A DNA stretch of 64,000 bases from Candidatus Comchoanobacter bicostacola (lineage in GTDB: Bacteria; Pseudomonadota; Gammaproteobacteria; Comchoanobacterales; Comchoanobacteraceae). Location of the stretch: the NCBI RefSeq assembly GCF_024172705.1, contig NZ_CP092900.1, forward strand, positions 1 to 64,000. Reading direction: 5' to 3'. The translations under genes were made by a program, and so were the position numbers. Below are positions 46,130-55,412 of the stretch, one piece after another (position 1 is the first letter of the stretch; every line of letters starts with the position of its first letter). The notes under the pieces were generated by a model. It did no database searches. It was not told the DNA's origin and saw only the letters and a program-made list of their open reading frames with translations.

Positions 46130-48220
46130 TTACGATTGTGCAAAGTGAGAATCAATTTGCCAACTGATCTCCCAGTTGCTTTTTGCGTGTGCTTGACAGA
46201 GAGTCCGGTACGACAGGAGTGCGTTAGCCCTTGTTTGTCTAGACTCGGCGATACAGGTGATTTGATAACAGAGTTTATGATTTCTATTGCCAGAGGGAAA
46301 AGGGATGGGCCCTAGTACAGAGCAGCCTGGGTAGTCATTTAAGGTAAGTTGGTTGATGTGCGGTATGTCTTTGGCGGAGATACGAATAAAAATAGCTGCT
46401 AAAAAAGTATAAGGAGGAAGCCCGTATTGTTTTCTCATATCTAAAAGAGACTGTGTATATTGATTTTTAGGTTGTGTTAGGGCCTGGAACAAAGGGTGGT
46501 TTGGGTTTTTAGCTTGGATATAGACGTTTCCAGTTAACTGTCTTCTACCACATCGACCAGCAACTTGTGTAAGCTCAGCCAGTAAGTTTTCTTCTGCACG
46601 GAAGTCGTCGGTATATAAGCCTTGGTCTGCTTGAATACATACCACCATTTGTGTTTTTGAAAAGTCATGACCTTTAGTGAGCATTTGCGTGCCAATAATG
46701 ATGTTGCCAGTGGTTTGTTCAAGTTGTTTGAATTGTTGGTTGATGGTGCTAGGTGTTTGGTCGGTATCAAAACGATAGACTGGGTTGGTAGGCCATATTT
46801 TTTCTGCCTCAGAGGCAACTTGTTGGGTTCCATACCCAAATTGAACCAGTTCACTTTGTTTGCATTGCGGACAGTCTAGAGGCGCCGGTATTTTTGTTCG
46901 ACAACGGTGACAGTGTAAGTGATCATCTTGATGCGCAACCAAGAGTGCTTGGCATGAGCTACATCGTGCTTTCCAATTACAGCTGAGGCAAAGCCTAACG
47001 TTTGCCCAGCCACGCCGACTCACAAAGATAAGTACATCTTTTTTTGTATCTAATGTATGGTTTATTTTTTCTAAAGCTTGATCTGAAAATAACTGTTTAC
47101 TCTGATGCTGAATAAGATAAATGTTGGGTAAGGTGGTATGAATTCGGTGGTTGATGTGGTGTAAATCATACTTTCCTGAAGTAGCATTATGTATGCTTTC
47201 TAAGCTCGGGGTTGCAGAGCCCAATATAACAGGAATTTTTTCTTGGTGTGCCTTAAGAACAGCCATGTCTCTAGCGGAGAAGAATAGTTGGCTATTGTGT
47301 CTAAAAGAGTCATCATGTTCTTCATCAATGATGATAATTCCTAGGTTAACTAGGTTAGTTAAAAGTACACTGCGTGTCCCAAGAATGATCATGGGTTGTT
47401 GTGTTGTTTGTATGAGCATCGTATTTGCAATACGTTGCTTGGGTGTGAGCTGTGAATGAATCACAAAGGGTGTAACGCCGGTTCGTAGTGCAATTTTGTT
47501 GGCTGTTTGTGAGGTGAGGGCAATTTCAGGGACAAGAATGAGTGCATGTTTTTTTTGAGATAGCACATGTTGGATCAGGTGGGTATAAATTTCTGTCTTG
47601 CCACTGCCCGTTACCCCCCAAATTAAGTGGGTGCCTATAAAGGAGGATTTAATATTATCTAAAACTTTTGTTTGCTCGCTACTGAGTTCTATAAGATTGG
47701 GAGTAGTCTGTTTAATCGATTCTTGAGCAGCACTTAAGTAATTTTCGTCAATCATTTTGTTAAGCGTTTTTGCAGTGTATTGGGCATAAAGTTCCCAGTA
47801 GTTGGCGCTATTTAAACAGGCATTATAAATTTCAATTTGTGTTTTGGTTTTAGGTTTTTTTTCAGAGTTCGCTTTGAGCCATTGTTTTTTAAATTGAATA
47901 GGGGCAGTTCTAACTGCCTGATTGATCGCAAGTCCAACGAGTGTGTTTATAGGCAGTTGATAGTAGTTAGCAATTTGCTTAAGAAATTTTATAGTATATG
48001 TGTTTAGTATGGGAAACTCATCTAGTGCCTGTTTAACTGGTTTTATTTTTGTGGGATCTAGAGGGCAATCTGTGGTTTTTTGAATGACGATACCAATACA
48101 TTGCTTTTTTCCAAAAGGCACTTCAACACGGTAGCCGATTAAACAGGACGTGTTTGCTTGAACTTTATAGTAGACAAGTTCTTGAGTGAAGTTGGGGAAA
48201 GCTATCTGGTAATAAGGCAT
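46130..48220 (-). CDS. priA: primosomal protein N' (PriA helicase)
   Basis: A replication-restart helicase of about 696 residues. An N-terminal 3'BD domain (YYQIAFPNFTQELVYY, YRVEVPFGKK) precedes the helicase core: Walker A WGVTGSGKTEIYTH, DEEHDDSFRH, ATPSLES, then the zinc-binding cysteines (LSCNWKARCSSC, HCHRCRTKIPAPLDCPQC). The C-terminal helicase motifs GTQMLTKGHDF and QVAGRCGR follow. The ATG at 48220 has a weak GAG upstream; an in-frame GTG at 48238 is the alternative. Confidence 0.95.
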   Translation of the reverse strand: MPYYQIAFPNFTQELVYYKVQANTSCLIGYRVEVPFGKKQCIGIVIQKTTDCPLDPTKIKPVKQALDEFPILNTYTIKFLKQIANYYQLPINTLVGLAINQAVRTAPIQFKKQWLKANSEKKPKTKTQIEIYNACLNSANYWELYAQYTAKTLNKMIDENYLSAAQESIKQTTPNLIELSSEQTKVLDNIKSSFIGTHLIWGVTGSGKTEIYTHLIQHVLSQKKHALILVPEIALTSQTANKIALRTGVTPFVIHSQLTPKQRIANTMLIQTTQQPMIILGTRSVLLTNLVNLGIIIIDEEHDDSFRHNSQLFFSARDMAVLKAHQEKIPVILGSATPSLESIHNATSGKYDLHHINHRIHTTLPNIYLIQHQSKQLFSDQALEKINHTLDTKKDVLIFVSRRGWANVRLCLSCNWKARCSSCQALLVAHQDDHLHCHRCRTKIPAPLDCPQCKQSELVQFGYGTQQVASEAEKIWPTNPVYRFDTDQTPSTINQQFKQLEQTTGNIIIGTQMLTKGHDFSKTQMVVCIQADQGLYTDDFRAEENLLAELTQVAGRCGRRQLTGNVYIQAKNPNHPLFQALTQPKNQYTQSLLDMRKQYGLPPYTFLAAIFIRISAKDIPHINQLTLNDYPGCSVLGPIPFPSGNRNHKLCYQITCIAESRQTRANALLSYRTLCQAHAKSNWEISWQIDSHFAQS

Positions 48221-48372
48221 TAGGTGCTCGTTTTGCACTTAACTTGTCATATTGGACTTGCGCATGCAAGACTGTAGTAAAAAAAATCTGACAATATTTC
48301 TTGATGGGTTACAAACAAACTAGAGCTTACTTATTCTAAAGTTAGTTTTGTGAGCCAAGTTGATTCTTCGTG

Positions 48373-49809
48373 CTAAACAGAATCTTCATCGTGTGATGAA
48401 ATGGAATTAGTAAGCTCTCTTGTTTTCCACATGGCTTGCCAATCAATGTGCTCTAAATGATTTAAATGATCTAGATGAATGGCTTTATTATGCACAATGC
48501 GAAATTGCTTGTTAGTCCACATTGGGATACAGAGATAAGACTGGATAAGCTGTTCCAAACGTTCATGTGCGTTTTGCTCTGTTGACTGGGGACTTGTTTC
48601 GTTAAGATAATGAGGAAATAAGTCAGACAACTGCATGGAGGGTGTAATAAGCATGGGTTCAATGATTAGGTCATATGCTCCAGTTTTTACAGCTTGTTGG
48701 TATGCAATAGGGTGTTTGAGTGCATGTATGCAGGGGATGTTTGAGGCTTCAAGTTGATGGCAGATTGCTTGTGCAGCAGGCGTCCACTGAGCGCCTTGGG
48801 TCAGCAATTTAATTGGTTTGTGTCTTGTAATCGCTTCTAAAGGAGTGGGAGCTTGGTACTTTTTTGCGGTGTAAAACCCGTGGCACAGTGCTTGGTTGAT
48901 TTTATCAAAGTTAATTGAGTGTGCAATGAACTGTCTTGTTTTATAATCTAATTGCGGGTTGATACGTAAATATAGGGTATATTCACTTAAGGGTTGTGCC
49001 AAGGTTGTTTTTTGGATATTAGCGCTCGTTATTATTTGATCCCACCTGTGTGCATTATGTTCTAAAAACCAGTCTATTTTCCCTTGTGATAGGGCGTTTA
49101 AGTTTTGAAAGGGCTTAACATTAAGATGAAAGTTGACGTGTTTAAAGTTGTTTCTTCCTATATTTAGCCAAAGGTTTTCAGCCCAGAAGAGATCATTTTT
49201 TTGGTATTGAATTTGCGTAGAGGATGCCTTATTAACGAAGTAGGGTCCTGACCCAATGAGCGCTTCACTGTGTTTGATAATGGGCATTTTAGCTAGAGCA
49301 AGTAGTGTTGCGGTGAGGTTAGAATAATGCCAAACCAAACGGTTTGACTCTATATGTAGAGACAGATCTTTTAGAGCCTCAACATATAAGGGGTGCTGCT
49401 TAGCTAGATGGTATGAGTGGACAACATCAGCGGTTGTCACTTTTGTTTGATCTGAAAACCTAGCAAGCGGGTTGAGTGTCATCGATAGGGTTTGCTTTTT
49501 GATGTGTAATGTTTGGGCAAGTTGTGGGTAAAAGCATGTAATGTCGTCAGCTGTTTGAGTTATTAATGTTTCAAATAAAAGAATGGTTGCGCCTGGTGCA
49601 ATTTTTCCAGGCTTAGCATAGGGATTGAAGGTATCATAGTAATGGGTGCTGCTACCCATGTTGATACTATTGCTTTTGGACGCCTGTTTGTTCACATATT
49701 GAACCTGTTGGGCATGATTGTATTTAGGCTTGAAACCAGGGAGACACACCGAGCTGCCCAAGGTAATCATTGGGATTAAGTATAGCAGGATATAAAGATA
49801 CTGAATCAT
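48373..49809 (-). CDS. yejA: peptide ABC transporter substrate-binding protein (YejA-like)
   Basis: A 478-residue SBP_bac_5-type protein with a hydrophobic signal (IQYLYILLYLIPMITL). The YejA-like opening YYDTFNPYAKPGKIAPG and LLFETLIT is present. Further segments are FSDQTKVTTADVVHSYHLAK, SGPYFV and LRINPQLDYKTRQFIAHSIN. It would bind peptides in the periplasm and pass them to the permeases encoded upstream in the cluster. It lies 2 bp after the ATPase gene. It is shorter than E. coli YejA (about 600 aa). Confidence 0.8.
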   Translation of the reverse strand: MIQYLYILLYLIPMITLGSSVCLPGFKPKYNHAQQVQYVNKQASKSNSINMGSSTHYYDTFNPYAKPGKIAPGATILLFETLITQTADDITCFYPQLAQTLHIKKQTLSMTLNPLARFSDQTKVTTADVVHSYHLAKQHPLYVEALKDLSLHIESNRLVWHYSNLTATLLALAKMPIIKHSEALIGSGPYFVNKASSTQIQYQKNDLFWAENLWLNIGRNNFKHVNFHLNVKPFQNLNALSQGKIDWFLEHNAHRWDQIITSANIQKTTLAQPLSEYTLYLRINPQLDYKTRQFIAHSINFDKINQALCHGFYTAKKYQAPTPLEAITRHKPIKLLTQGAQWTPAAQAICHQLEASNIPCIHALKHPIAYQQAVKTGAYDLIIEPMLITPSMQLSDLFPHYLNETSPQSTEQNAHERLEQLIQSYLCIPMWTNKQFRIVHNKAIHLDHLNHLEHIDWQAMWKTRELTNSISSHDEDSV

Positions 49810-49811
49810 TG

Positions 49812-51092
49812 TTATCGTATATATGGGGTAAATGTTTGTAATGCCAGCTCATGGATCATTGCTGTATCGTGGCTAATAAGTATAATGCTGAGTTGTTTTT
49901 GTAGCATCCACTCTTTGAGCAAGCTAATGGTTGCCATACGAAGGTTAGTATCCATCGCATTGGTTGGTTCGTCTAAAATTAAAATATTGGGTTTTCTTGC
50001 GAGTGCACGCATGATTTGTAGAACTTGTAAGCAGCCACCAGACAGTTCTGTGGGAAGCTGGTGGGTAAAAGGATTAATGGCTATGGTTCGGGTCAGTTTT
50101 TTAAGTGTTACGGAACAGATGTCTGACATCCCCATAGCTTGATTAATTGGAATAAAAGGAGAGAAAGCAGCATAACTGTCTTGGCAAACCCATTGTATGT
50201 GGCTATTGGCAGGACGTATAATCTGCCCTTGATAAGGAACTATGTCTAGGACTGTCTTTATAACTGAAGTTTTACCACAGCCACTGGGTCCGGTGAGTGC
50301 GGAGCAGGTGCCTACGTTGAGTCTTAAATGATCCAGTATTATTTTTTTACCGGGGTAGTTTACCTCTAGGTTTTGAATAGAGAGTATTTCTTGTGTTTTT
50401 GGTATAGAGGGCGCTTGTGTAGCTTGCGGAGCAAGAGCAGCTGGACTTAAGTGGAAGCTTGTGGTGGCTTTTATATGGGGTAGTAGGGTATGTGTGATAA
50501 TGATGAGCGCTTTGGTTTGTTGTCTTTGGAGAACCCACTGTAAGGTATGAGATAAGGTCGAGGGATCTAGTGATGAGAAGGTTTCATCGAATATTACTAC
50601 GTCACTGGGTGCGTACAAGCTAAGTAAAACGGCTAGCCTTTTGAGCTGACCGGTGCTGAGCTGGTTTGGGAAGTGTTGAAGAATTGAATTTGGCAGTTTT
50701 AATGCACTCAGGTCACTTGTTAAGTTTTCTAGCTTGGGTAGGCACGTGTTTAAATAGGTTCCTATATTTACAGAATGACAGAACGCACTGTGTATGTCTT
50801 GAGGGCAGAGTGTAATTTTCGCGCTGATGCTCAGTGTGCCACTATGTTTTTTCAGCTGGGGCGGGTCAGCAAGATAATGGGCTAATGTACTTTTCCCAGA
50901 TTGTGAATGACCGTGTATGTATACAATGTCTCTAGGTTGTATCTGGCCATTTAATGTGCTGCCTGATTGGTTTTGTTGTGTGCTTAGGGAAAAGTCACTC
51001 AGTGTAATCATTGTATTGGTGAATAATGGGTGGTGTATTATAGTCTGTATTGAGATGTTCGCCAACTGATTCTTGTCTGATGGTTGGCTCAT
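49812..51092 (-). CDS. yejF: peptide ABC transporter, fused ATPase (YejF-like)
   Basis: A 426-residue protein with two ABC domains in one chain. Domain 1 has GHSQSGKST, LSTGQLKRLAVLLSLY and VVIFDETFSSLD. Domain 2 has TGPSGCGKTSVIKTVLD, LSGGCLQVLQIMRALARKP and ILILDEPTNAMD. The fused layout is that of YejF, with both halves shortened (E. coli about 529 aa). It energises the peptide importer with the permeases at 51662-53264. A small plus-strand gene separates it from them. Confidence 0.85.
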   Translation of the reverse strand: MSQPSDKNQLANISIQTIIHHPLFTNTMITLSDFSLSTQQNQSGSTLNGQIQPRDIVYIHGHSQSGKSTLAHYLADPPQLKKHSGTLSISAKITLCPQDIHSAFCHSVNIGTYLNTCLPKLENLTSDLSALKLPNSILQHFPNQLSTGQLKRLAVLLSLYAPSDVVIFDETFSSLDPSTLSHTLQWVLQRQQTKALIIITHTLLPHIKATTSFHLSPAALAPQATQAPSIPKTQEILSIQNLEVNYPGKKIILDHLRLNVGTCSALTGPSGCGKTSVIKTVLDIVPYQGQIIRPANSHIQWVCQDSYAAFSPFIPINQAMGMSDICSVTLKKLTRTIAINPFTHQLPTELSGGCLQVLQIMRALARKPNILILDEPTNAMDTNLRMATISLLKEWMLQKQLSIILISHDTAMIHELALQTFTPYIR

Positions 51093-51257
51093 TGTTTAGA
51101 TTTTTTGTATTTTAGAGCATCATTATTGGTTATTAGCCAGTGTTCTAGAAAGCACCCATTTTTCTATGATTAAGTTAACGTAAGATTAAGCTTAACCCTC
51201 CTTTAATTAAGGGGTTATTAATTAGATGTTGTACGTTGTTTTTATGCTGAAACAACA

Positions 51258-51286
51258 TTGGTTCTGTGATATTCCTTGCCTACGAT
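51258..51286 (+). promoter_or_regulatory. probable promoter of the small inserted gene
   Basis: TTGGTT (51258-51263), a 17-bp spacer, then TACGAT (51281-51286). An inverted repeat, GTTGTTT (51235-51241) and AAACAAC (51250-51256), lies just upstream and could be an operator. Confidence 0.4.
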
Positions 51287-51306
51287 TAAGATAAAAGAGA
51301 GACAAT

Positions 51307-51648
51307 ATGAATATGTTTGATGACATGGTTGAAGCTGCCCTGGAGATAGAGTATGACGCGAGCGAGTGTGACCGTTTAAATGAAAGGTTAAGCCAGCAAG
51401 CTTTTGCCCCAGACGCAGTACAAGAAATTTTGCAAGGACATTTTTTAAGAGGCCATGGTATGGGTAATAATTTTGGCATTCAGTTAATTCAAGCAAGAAC
51501 TGAAATACAGTTAAATGGAAGACTTTCTCAGCCAACATATCAGGCGCTTAAAAATGCTGTTGCTCTAGATCAACCGGTAGCAGCAGCTCCTGCACAACAG
51601 TTTGCAGGTCCTGTAGGCCATTTAGCGCCTAGAAGTTTGTTTGGCTAA
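51307..51648 (+). CDS. unknown small protein inserted in the yej cluster (113 aa)
   Basis: Unrecognised. The N-terminal half is acidic and helical (MNMFDDMVEAALEIEYDA). A Gly/His/Asn stretch follows, and the tail is Ala/Pro-rich (VAAAPAQQFAGPVGH). It has a good ribosome-binding site (AGAGAG), its own promoter-like sequence and a strong terminator, so it is a free-standing unit. It runs against the transporter genes on both sides. Confidence 0.6.
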   Translation: MNMFDDMVEAALEIEYDASECDRLNERLSQQAFAPDAVQEILQGHFLRGHGMGNNFGIQLIQARTEIQLNGRLSQPTYQALKNAVALDQPVAAAPAQQFAGPVGHLAPRSLFG

Positions 51649-51661
51649 TAGCATAAACAGG

Positions 51662-52444
51662 TTAATAAGCGGCGCCACAGAGCGCCGCTTTATTTTTGGG
51701 CACCATAATTTTGCGGACAAGGAAAAAGGTTGTTAAGAGTAGTGTGCTACAAGTAAGGATAATCAGGCCATTCATTTGGTAGCGTGTTTGTTGAAGTAAG
51801 AGTCCAATTGATGGGATATGTGTGCTGGCACCATACCCCAGATAGTCAATACTAATGAATGTCGCTAAGGTACGGATTAATTGATAAGGGAAGGTTGCTT
51901 GAACATAGGGATATAGATAAGGCATTAAGTAGTATTTGATGATGTAGCCTTTTGGATATTGGCTCTTCAAGGCGTCTTGAACAGGGTAAGAAAGACTTTT
52001 CTTCTCTAGGATAATATATGCAGTAAGACAAAACTTGCTCCACTGAGTTGCTGCATGAAATAAAAATCTGAGTAAATAGGGATAATGGGTTTGGCTGGCT
52101 ATTAAAATTAAAATAATGAATGGCAGGCTCCGTAAAGATTCGATAGCAAAAATGCCTAAAGTTTTTATATAGGGTTTTTGTAAAATCAAAGCACAGGCAA
52201 ATATGCCACCGAGTATTATTTGAATCAGACACAGTGAGAGTGCAGTCATTAAGTCATGAAGTATGGCATAAGTGGCATAAAGCAAGATGTTTTGGCCTAA
52301 ATAGTTGGTTCCAAGAGGTGCCTGTAAAGAAGGATAAAGATTGCATTGGTCTAGGTTAATGGCTACTTCATAAGGATAAGTAACCATTAATAACAGGAAG
52401 ATAAGTGCTGATAAAATTAATTTTGAGTGTTTACTGAATGGCAT
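51662..52444 (-). CDS. yejE: peptide ABC transporter permease (YejE/DppC-like)
   Basis: A 260-residue inner-membrane permease. The family N terminus is visible as YPSLQAPLGTNYLGQNILLYATYA, like the PHxLGTDxxGRD opening of OppC/DppC proteins. Several helices follow, and IDYLGYGASTHIPSIGLLLQQ corresponds to the C-terminal FLGLGxxPPxPSWG motif. It overlaps the preceding permease by 14 bp. Its last codons contain the hairpin that terminates the opposite-strand small gene. Confidence 0.8.
   Translation of the reverse strand: MPFSKHSKLILSALIFLLLMVTYPYEVAINLDQCNLYPSLQAPLGTNYLGQNILLYATYAILHDLMTALSLCLIQIILGGIFACALILQKPYIKTLGIFAIESLRSLPFIILILIASQTHYPYLLRFLFHAATQWSKFCLTAYIILEKKSLSYPVQDALKSQYPKGYIIKYYLMPYLYPYVQATFPYQLIRTLATFISIDYLGYGASTHIPSIGLLLQQTRYQMNGLIILTCSTLLLTTFFLVRKIMVPKNKAALCGAAY
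51667..51697 (+). terminator. rho-independent terminator of the small inserted gene
   Basis: The perfect 9-bp stem AAGCGGCGC (51667-51675) and GCGCCGCTT (51682-51690) has a 6-base loop and is followed by TATTTTT. It lies 19 bp after the small gene's stop and within the 3' end of the convergent permease gene. Confidence 0.8.
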
Positions 52445-53264
52445 GGTTGTTGTGGTATTGAATACGGCTTATGCTGACGGTGGATAAGATACTGTAAATG
52501 AGTACACAAGATGTAAACAAAGGCGTGTCTTTAGTGAGTAGTGCGTGGATAAATAAGCTCCCCATCCCTTGGGTGTTGAGTATGGACTCAAAGATTAAAA
52601 TAGAAAACATCATTTTAACAAAGCGGACAGGGCTTTGTTTGATGAGGATAAATAGTGCATTTTTTGCTGCAAATCGTATGAAAATGATATAAGGAGAAGT
52701 GCCTAAACCGGTTAAAAATTTTATGTATGTTTTTTTATATTCTATACGTAGCATTGTTTTAAATATTTGGATGTATTTGGCGCTATATTTTAAGGAAATG
52801 AGCACAACAAGACTCAGGTGGTTACTGGGAATAGAGAGCCAGCTGTTGTGATGTGTTTGGATTAAAAACATATAGAGACAGACCAAGAGTGTAGAGGGCA
52901 TAGCGCCAATACACAAGATCAGGTAATTAAGTATACGGAGGTTCCTGAAAAATAATAAAGTACCCAATATTATAGTGAGGCTATATACGATGCATGAGAT
53001 TAAAAAAACAAGAGAGAGGGATTGTCCAAGTGCTTGAGCAATGAGCTGTGCGATTGGTGTGCTTTTAAAATAACTGTATTGGTGCTGTAATGTGATGGTG
53101 TCCCAAAACAACCTCAGGCTAGATGTGGGTTCAGAATTTAATATGGTGAATGTAGCGTCAGTTGAGTCGCCAACTAATTGGTTATATAAAGTAAGGTGGG
53201 TGAATACGATACAGCATATAATAATAAGGTTTTTTAGCTGCCTTTGGTATCTTGGGATTTCCAT
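52431..53264 (-). CDS. yejB: peptide ABC transporter permease (YejB/DppB-like)
   Basis: A 277-residue permease with an N-terminal helix, a periplasmic loop, then the binding-protein-dependent transport core (QLIAQALGQSLSLVFLISC). The last part includes LIFESILNTQGMGSLFIHALLTKD, matching the DppB-type FxxPGLG..L..A...D motif. It overlaps both neighbours, the MFS gene by 31 bp and yejE by 14 bp, so it is transcribed with them. Confidence 0.82.
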   Translation of the reverse strand: MEIPRYQRQLKNLIIICCIVFTHLTLYNQLVGDSTDATFTILNSEPTSSLRLFWDTITLQHQYSYFKSTPIAQLIAQALGQSLSLVFLISCIVYSLTIILGTLLFFRNLRILNYLILCIGAMPSTLLVCLYMFLIQTHHNSWLSIPSNHLSLVVLISLKYSAKYIQIFKTMLRIEYKKTYIKFLTGLGTSPYIIFIRFAAKNALFILIKQSPVRFVKMMFSILIFESILNTQGMGSLFIHALLTKDTPLFTSCVLIYSILSTVSISRIQYHNNHAIQ

Positions 53265-54517
53265 ATAGGTTTGCAGTTTGTTTCTTTTATTGTTAAGGAC
53301 AAGATTAAGCTAACAAATAGGGTTGCTGGCAGGATCCAATAAGCAGCTTGATAGTCAGCAGCTGTGTATGCTGTATGTAAGTGTGTGCTCGCGTGTTGCT
53401 CCATTAAAAAGCCAAAGAATGGCTGGAAAATTGCACCTGCTGACATAATGACTACAGCGGCTAATGCTTCACATGTGCCGGTTAAGCTCGGAGGGTTGCT
53501 TTCAAAAATGGTTGGGTAAATAATAATTTGAGTACTGGTGGTGAGTCCTAGTAAAAAGAATATTAAGTAAAGTTGGTGGACAGAGAGTGTGCTGGAGAAC
53601 AAAAACAAAGATAAGCCAAGGGATAAAAGGGCTCCATAGACCATAGGTTCTTTTCTTTTTTTGATGGTGTCAGAGATTTTTCCAGCGAGTGGGGAGCCAA
53701 CAATGACACCTAAAAAGAGCACCATTGCGATATTGCTAGCGGTAGTTAGAGGGAGTTTGTACACGGTTTGGAGGTAGTTAATCCCCCAAACGGCGCCAAA
53801 AATAAACACAAATAAGTTCATCAGTGCTGTGTAGGTGCCACAGATCAAGTTTTGAGGGTTGCGCATGGCTTTTCGGTAACTGGTGTGGAAGGATTCTTGG
53901 CTTTTTTCAGGTGCCTGGTAGTTCTCAGGCTGGTCTTCAATGTTGCAATACATCACATATAGAAGGGCAACTCCTAAAAGCCCATCAAGAATAAGCACAT
54001 TACGCCAACCATATTTAGCAATGAGTAGTGCAAGGGGGGATTGTGACATCATGCCGCCAACCATGGCCATGGTAACAATAATACCTGTGACCATAGCTAG
54101 AGAGGTTGTTTTGAACCATCGGGTTGCCAGCATAATACAGCTTAAGAAGCAAAAGGCAGTAGATGCACCACATAAAAATCGTGCAATTGCTGCTACTAAT
54201 ATATTGGGTGAGATAGCAAATAGTAAGGTTGAGAAAATACATATACCCATTGCATTGAGTATGACCTTCCGGGTGGAAAATCGATCGAGTAACGCACCTG
54301 AGAAAGGTAACATGCAAACTGTGGCGACTAGGTATATAGAAGATAAGTAGCCAACTTGGATGGCACTAAGGCCAAATGCAGCGCTCACATGAGGGTTGAG
54401 TGCATTAAACGCATTGAGCTGGATGAAGTCATAGAAGAAAAAGAGTCCAGCGGATAGGCAGACTACCCAAGGCTTTATTGAATCGTAGGTTAATTTGGTT
54501 AGGGTATTAGATCGCAT
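53234..54517 (-). CDS. MFS transporter
   Basis: A 427-residue, 12-helix major facilitator. The motif-A loop is LLDRFSTRKVIL after helix 2, and a related loop is GKISDTIKKRKEP in the second half. The general look recalls the Pht-type nutrient permeases of Legionella, Coxiella and Francisella, but the substrate cannot be read from the sequence. It is the first gene of the yej-like cluster, overlapping the first permease by 31 bp. This suggests joint control of amino-acid and peptide uptake. Confidence 0.85.
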   Translation of the reverse strand: MRSNTLTKLTYDSIKPWVVCLSAGLFFFYDFIQLNAFNALNPHVSAAFGLSAIQVGYLSSIYLVATVCMLPFSGALLDRFSTRKVILNAMGICIFSTLLFAISPNILVAAIARFLCGASTAFCFLSCIMLATRWFKTTSLAMVTGIIVTMAMVGGMMSQSPLALLIAKYGWRNVLILDGLLGVALLYVMYCNIEDQPENYQAPEKSQESFHTSYRKAMRNPQNLICGTYTALMNLFVFIFGAVWGINYLQTVYKLPLTTASNIAMVLFLGVIVGSPLAGKISDTIKKRKEPMVYGALLSLGLSLFLFSSTLSVHQLYLIFFLLGLTTSTQIIIYPTIFESNPPSLTGTCEALAAVVIMSAGAIFQPFFGFLMEQHASTHLHTAYTAADYQAAYWILPATLFVSLILSLTIKETNCKPIWKSQDTKGS

Positions 54518-54670
54518 GAATTTCTCCTTTATTTAATCTTGCCATAGATTATTTTCAGAAGTAAGCGTCTATTTGCTTTTATTCAATTTGTCATGTATTT
54601 ATAGTTGAATAGGTAAGGGTTTATATGTTGGTTCCTGAAGGGCATTGGCTAAAATTAAATCTGATAGTAG

Positions 54671-54690
54671 GTAAAAAGTTTATATAAATA
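54671..54690 (+). repeat. duplicated upstream element, copy 1
   Basis: GTAAAAAGTTTATATAAATA, identical to 56364-56383, with similar flanks (TGATAG just upstream in both). It lies about 42 bp before the ATG of a one-TM protein gene. TATAAA inside it could serve as a -10. Confidence 0.7.
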
Positions 54691-54731
54691 GTGTTATAGA
54701 GCATACTAGAGAAAAAATAGGGGAGATCAAT

Positions 54732-55412
54732 ATGAAAGAAAACAATCCACCAGGCACTAAACCTAATTTTTTAGGCAGGATATTTGTTTTAATTGCCTCA
54801 TTGCTGAGTTTTTTCATTTACACAATTGTTTGTGTCTATAACAAGCGCTGGATCTTGCCTGGTTTTTTATTAGAAAAACCGAAGGAAAAGCTGAAGGTTT
54901 CAGATTCTGAGAAGGTAGGGCCAATGTCTGCAGCAAGCATTAGAAGAGATGGTAATGATGTTTATGTCCAAAGCCGCTCTAAGATATCATTTATGCAGCT
55001 AAATTTAAGTGGCAATTACCATTTATTTCATAATACTTATGTTCCAACACAGAGTGGAAGTGATGAGCATGGCCGTAATTTGTCCTGTGATCAAATGGAC
55101 GAAGAGGTGTTCTGGACTCTCCGATATTCTTTAAAAGATATGGATAAGGATGCTCTAAATGAGTTTTATAAAGACTTGAGTGCAGTGAGCATGAGTAAAT
55201 ATAAATTATCCGGAGGCGCTCCTGCATTTGATAGAAAGTTTGCTATACGGGAAGCTTATGGTTTCTTTGGAAGGGTGAACGGTGAGCAAATGTTACTAAG
55301 TGTATATATGTCACAAGACTGTGAATTTTTCAAAAAAACAAAGCTGGGTGAAGTGTTGAAGGGTTTGGCTAATGAAACCTATCGGGAAAGACCAATGAGA
55401 CCTGTTGGTTAA
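54732..55412 (+). CDS. unknown protein with one N-terminal transmembrane helix (226 aa)
   Basis: Unrecognised. The N terminus is polar (MKENNPPGTKPNF), then there is one membrane helix (IFVLIASLLSFFIYTIVCVY), then a mixed soluble domain of about 180 residues with no known motif. GGGAG precedes the ATG. A truncated relative at 56413 shares its upstream sequence, N terminus and helix. The 3' end overlaps the convergent oxygenase gene by 4 bp. Confidence 0.65.
   Translation: MKENNPPGTKPNFLGRIFVLIASLLSFFIYTIVCVYNKRWILPGFLLEKPKEKLKVSDSEKVGPMSAASIRRDGNDVYVQSRSKISFMQLNLSGNYHLFHNTYVPTQSGSDEHGRNLSCDQMDEEVFWTLRYSLKDMDKDALNEFYKDLSAVSMSKYKLSGGAPAFDRKFAIREAYGFFGRVNGEQMLLSVYMSQDCEFFKKTKLGEVLKGLANETYRERPMRPVG

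Noticed and set aside
51222-51538. Two minus-strand frames opposite the 113-residue gene.
   Set aside because: They lie in other frames of a gene that has a promoter, ribosome-binding site and terminator of its own; they look like shadows.
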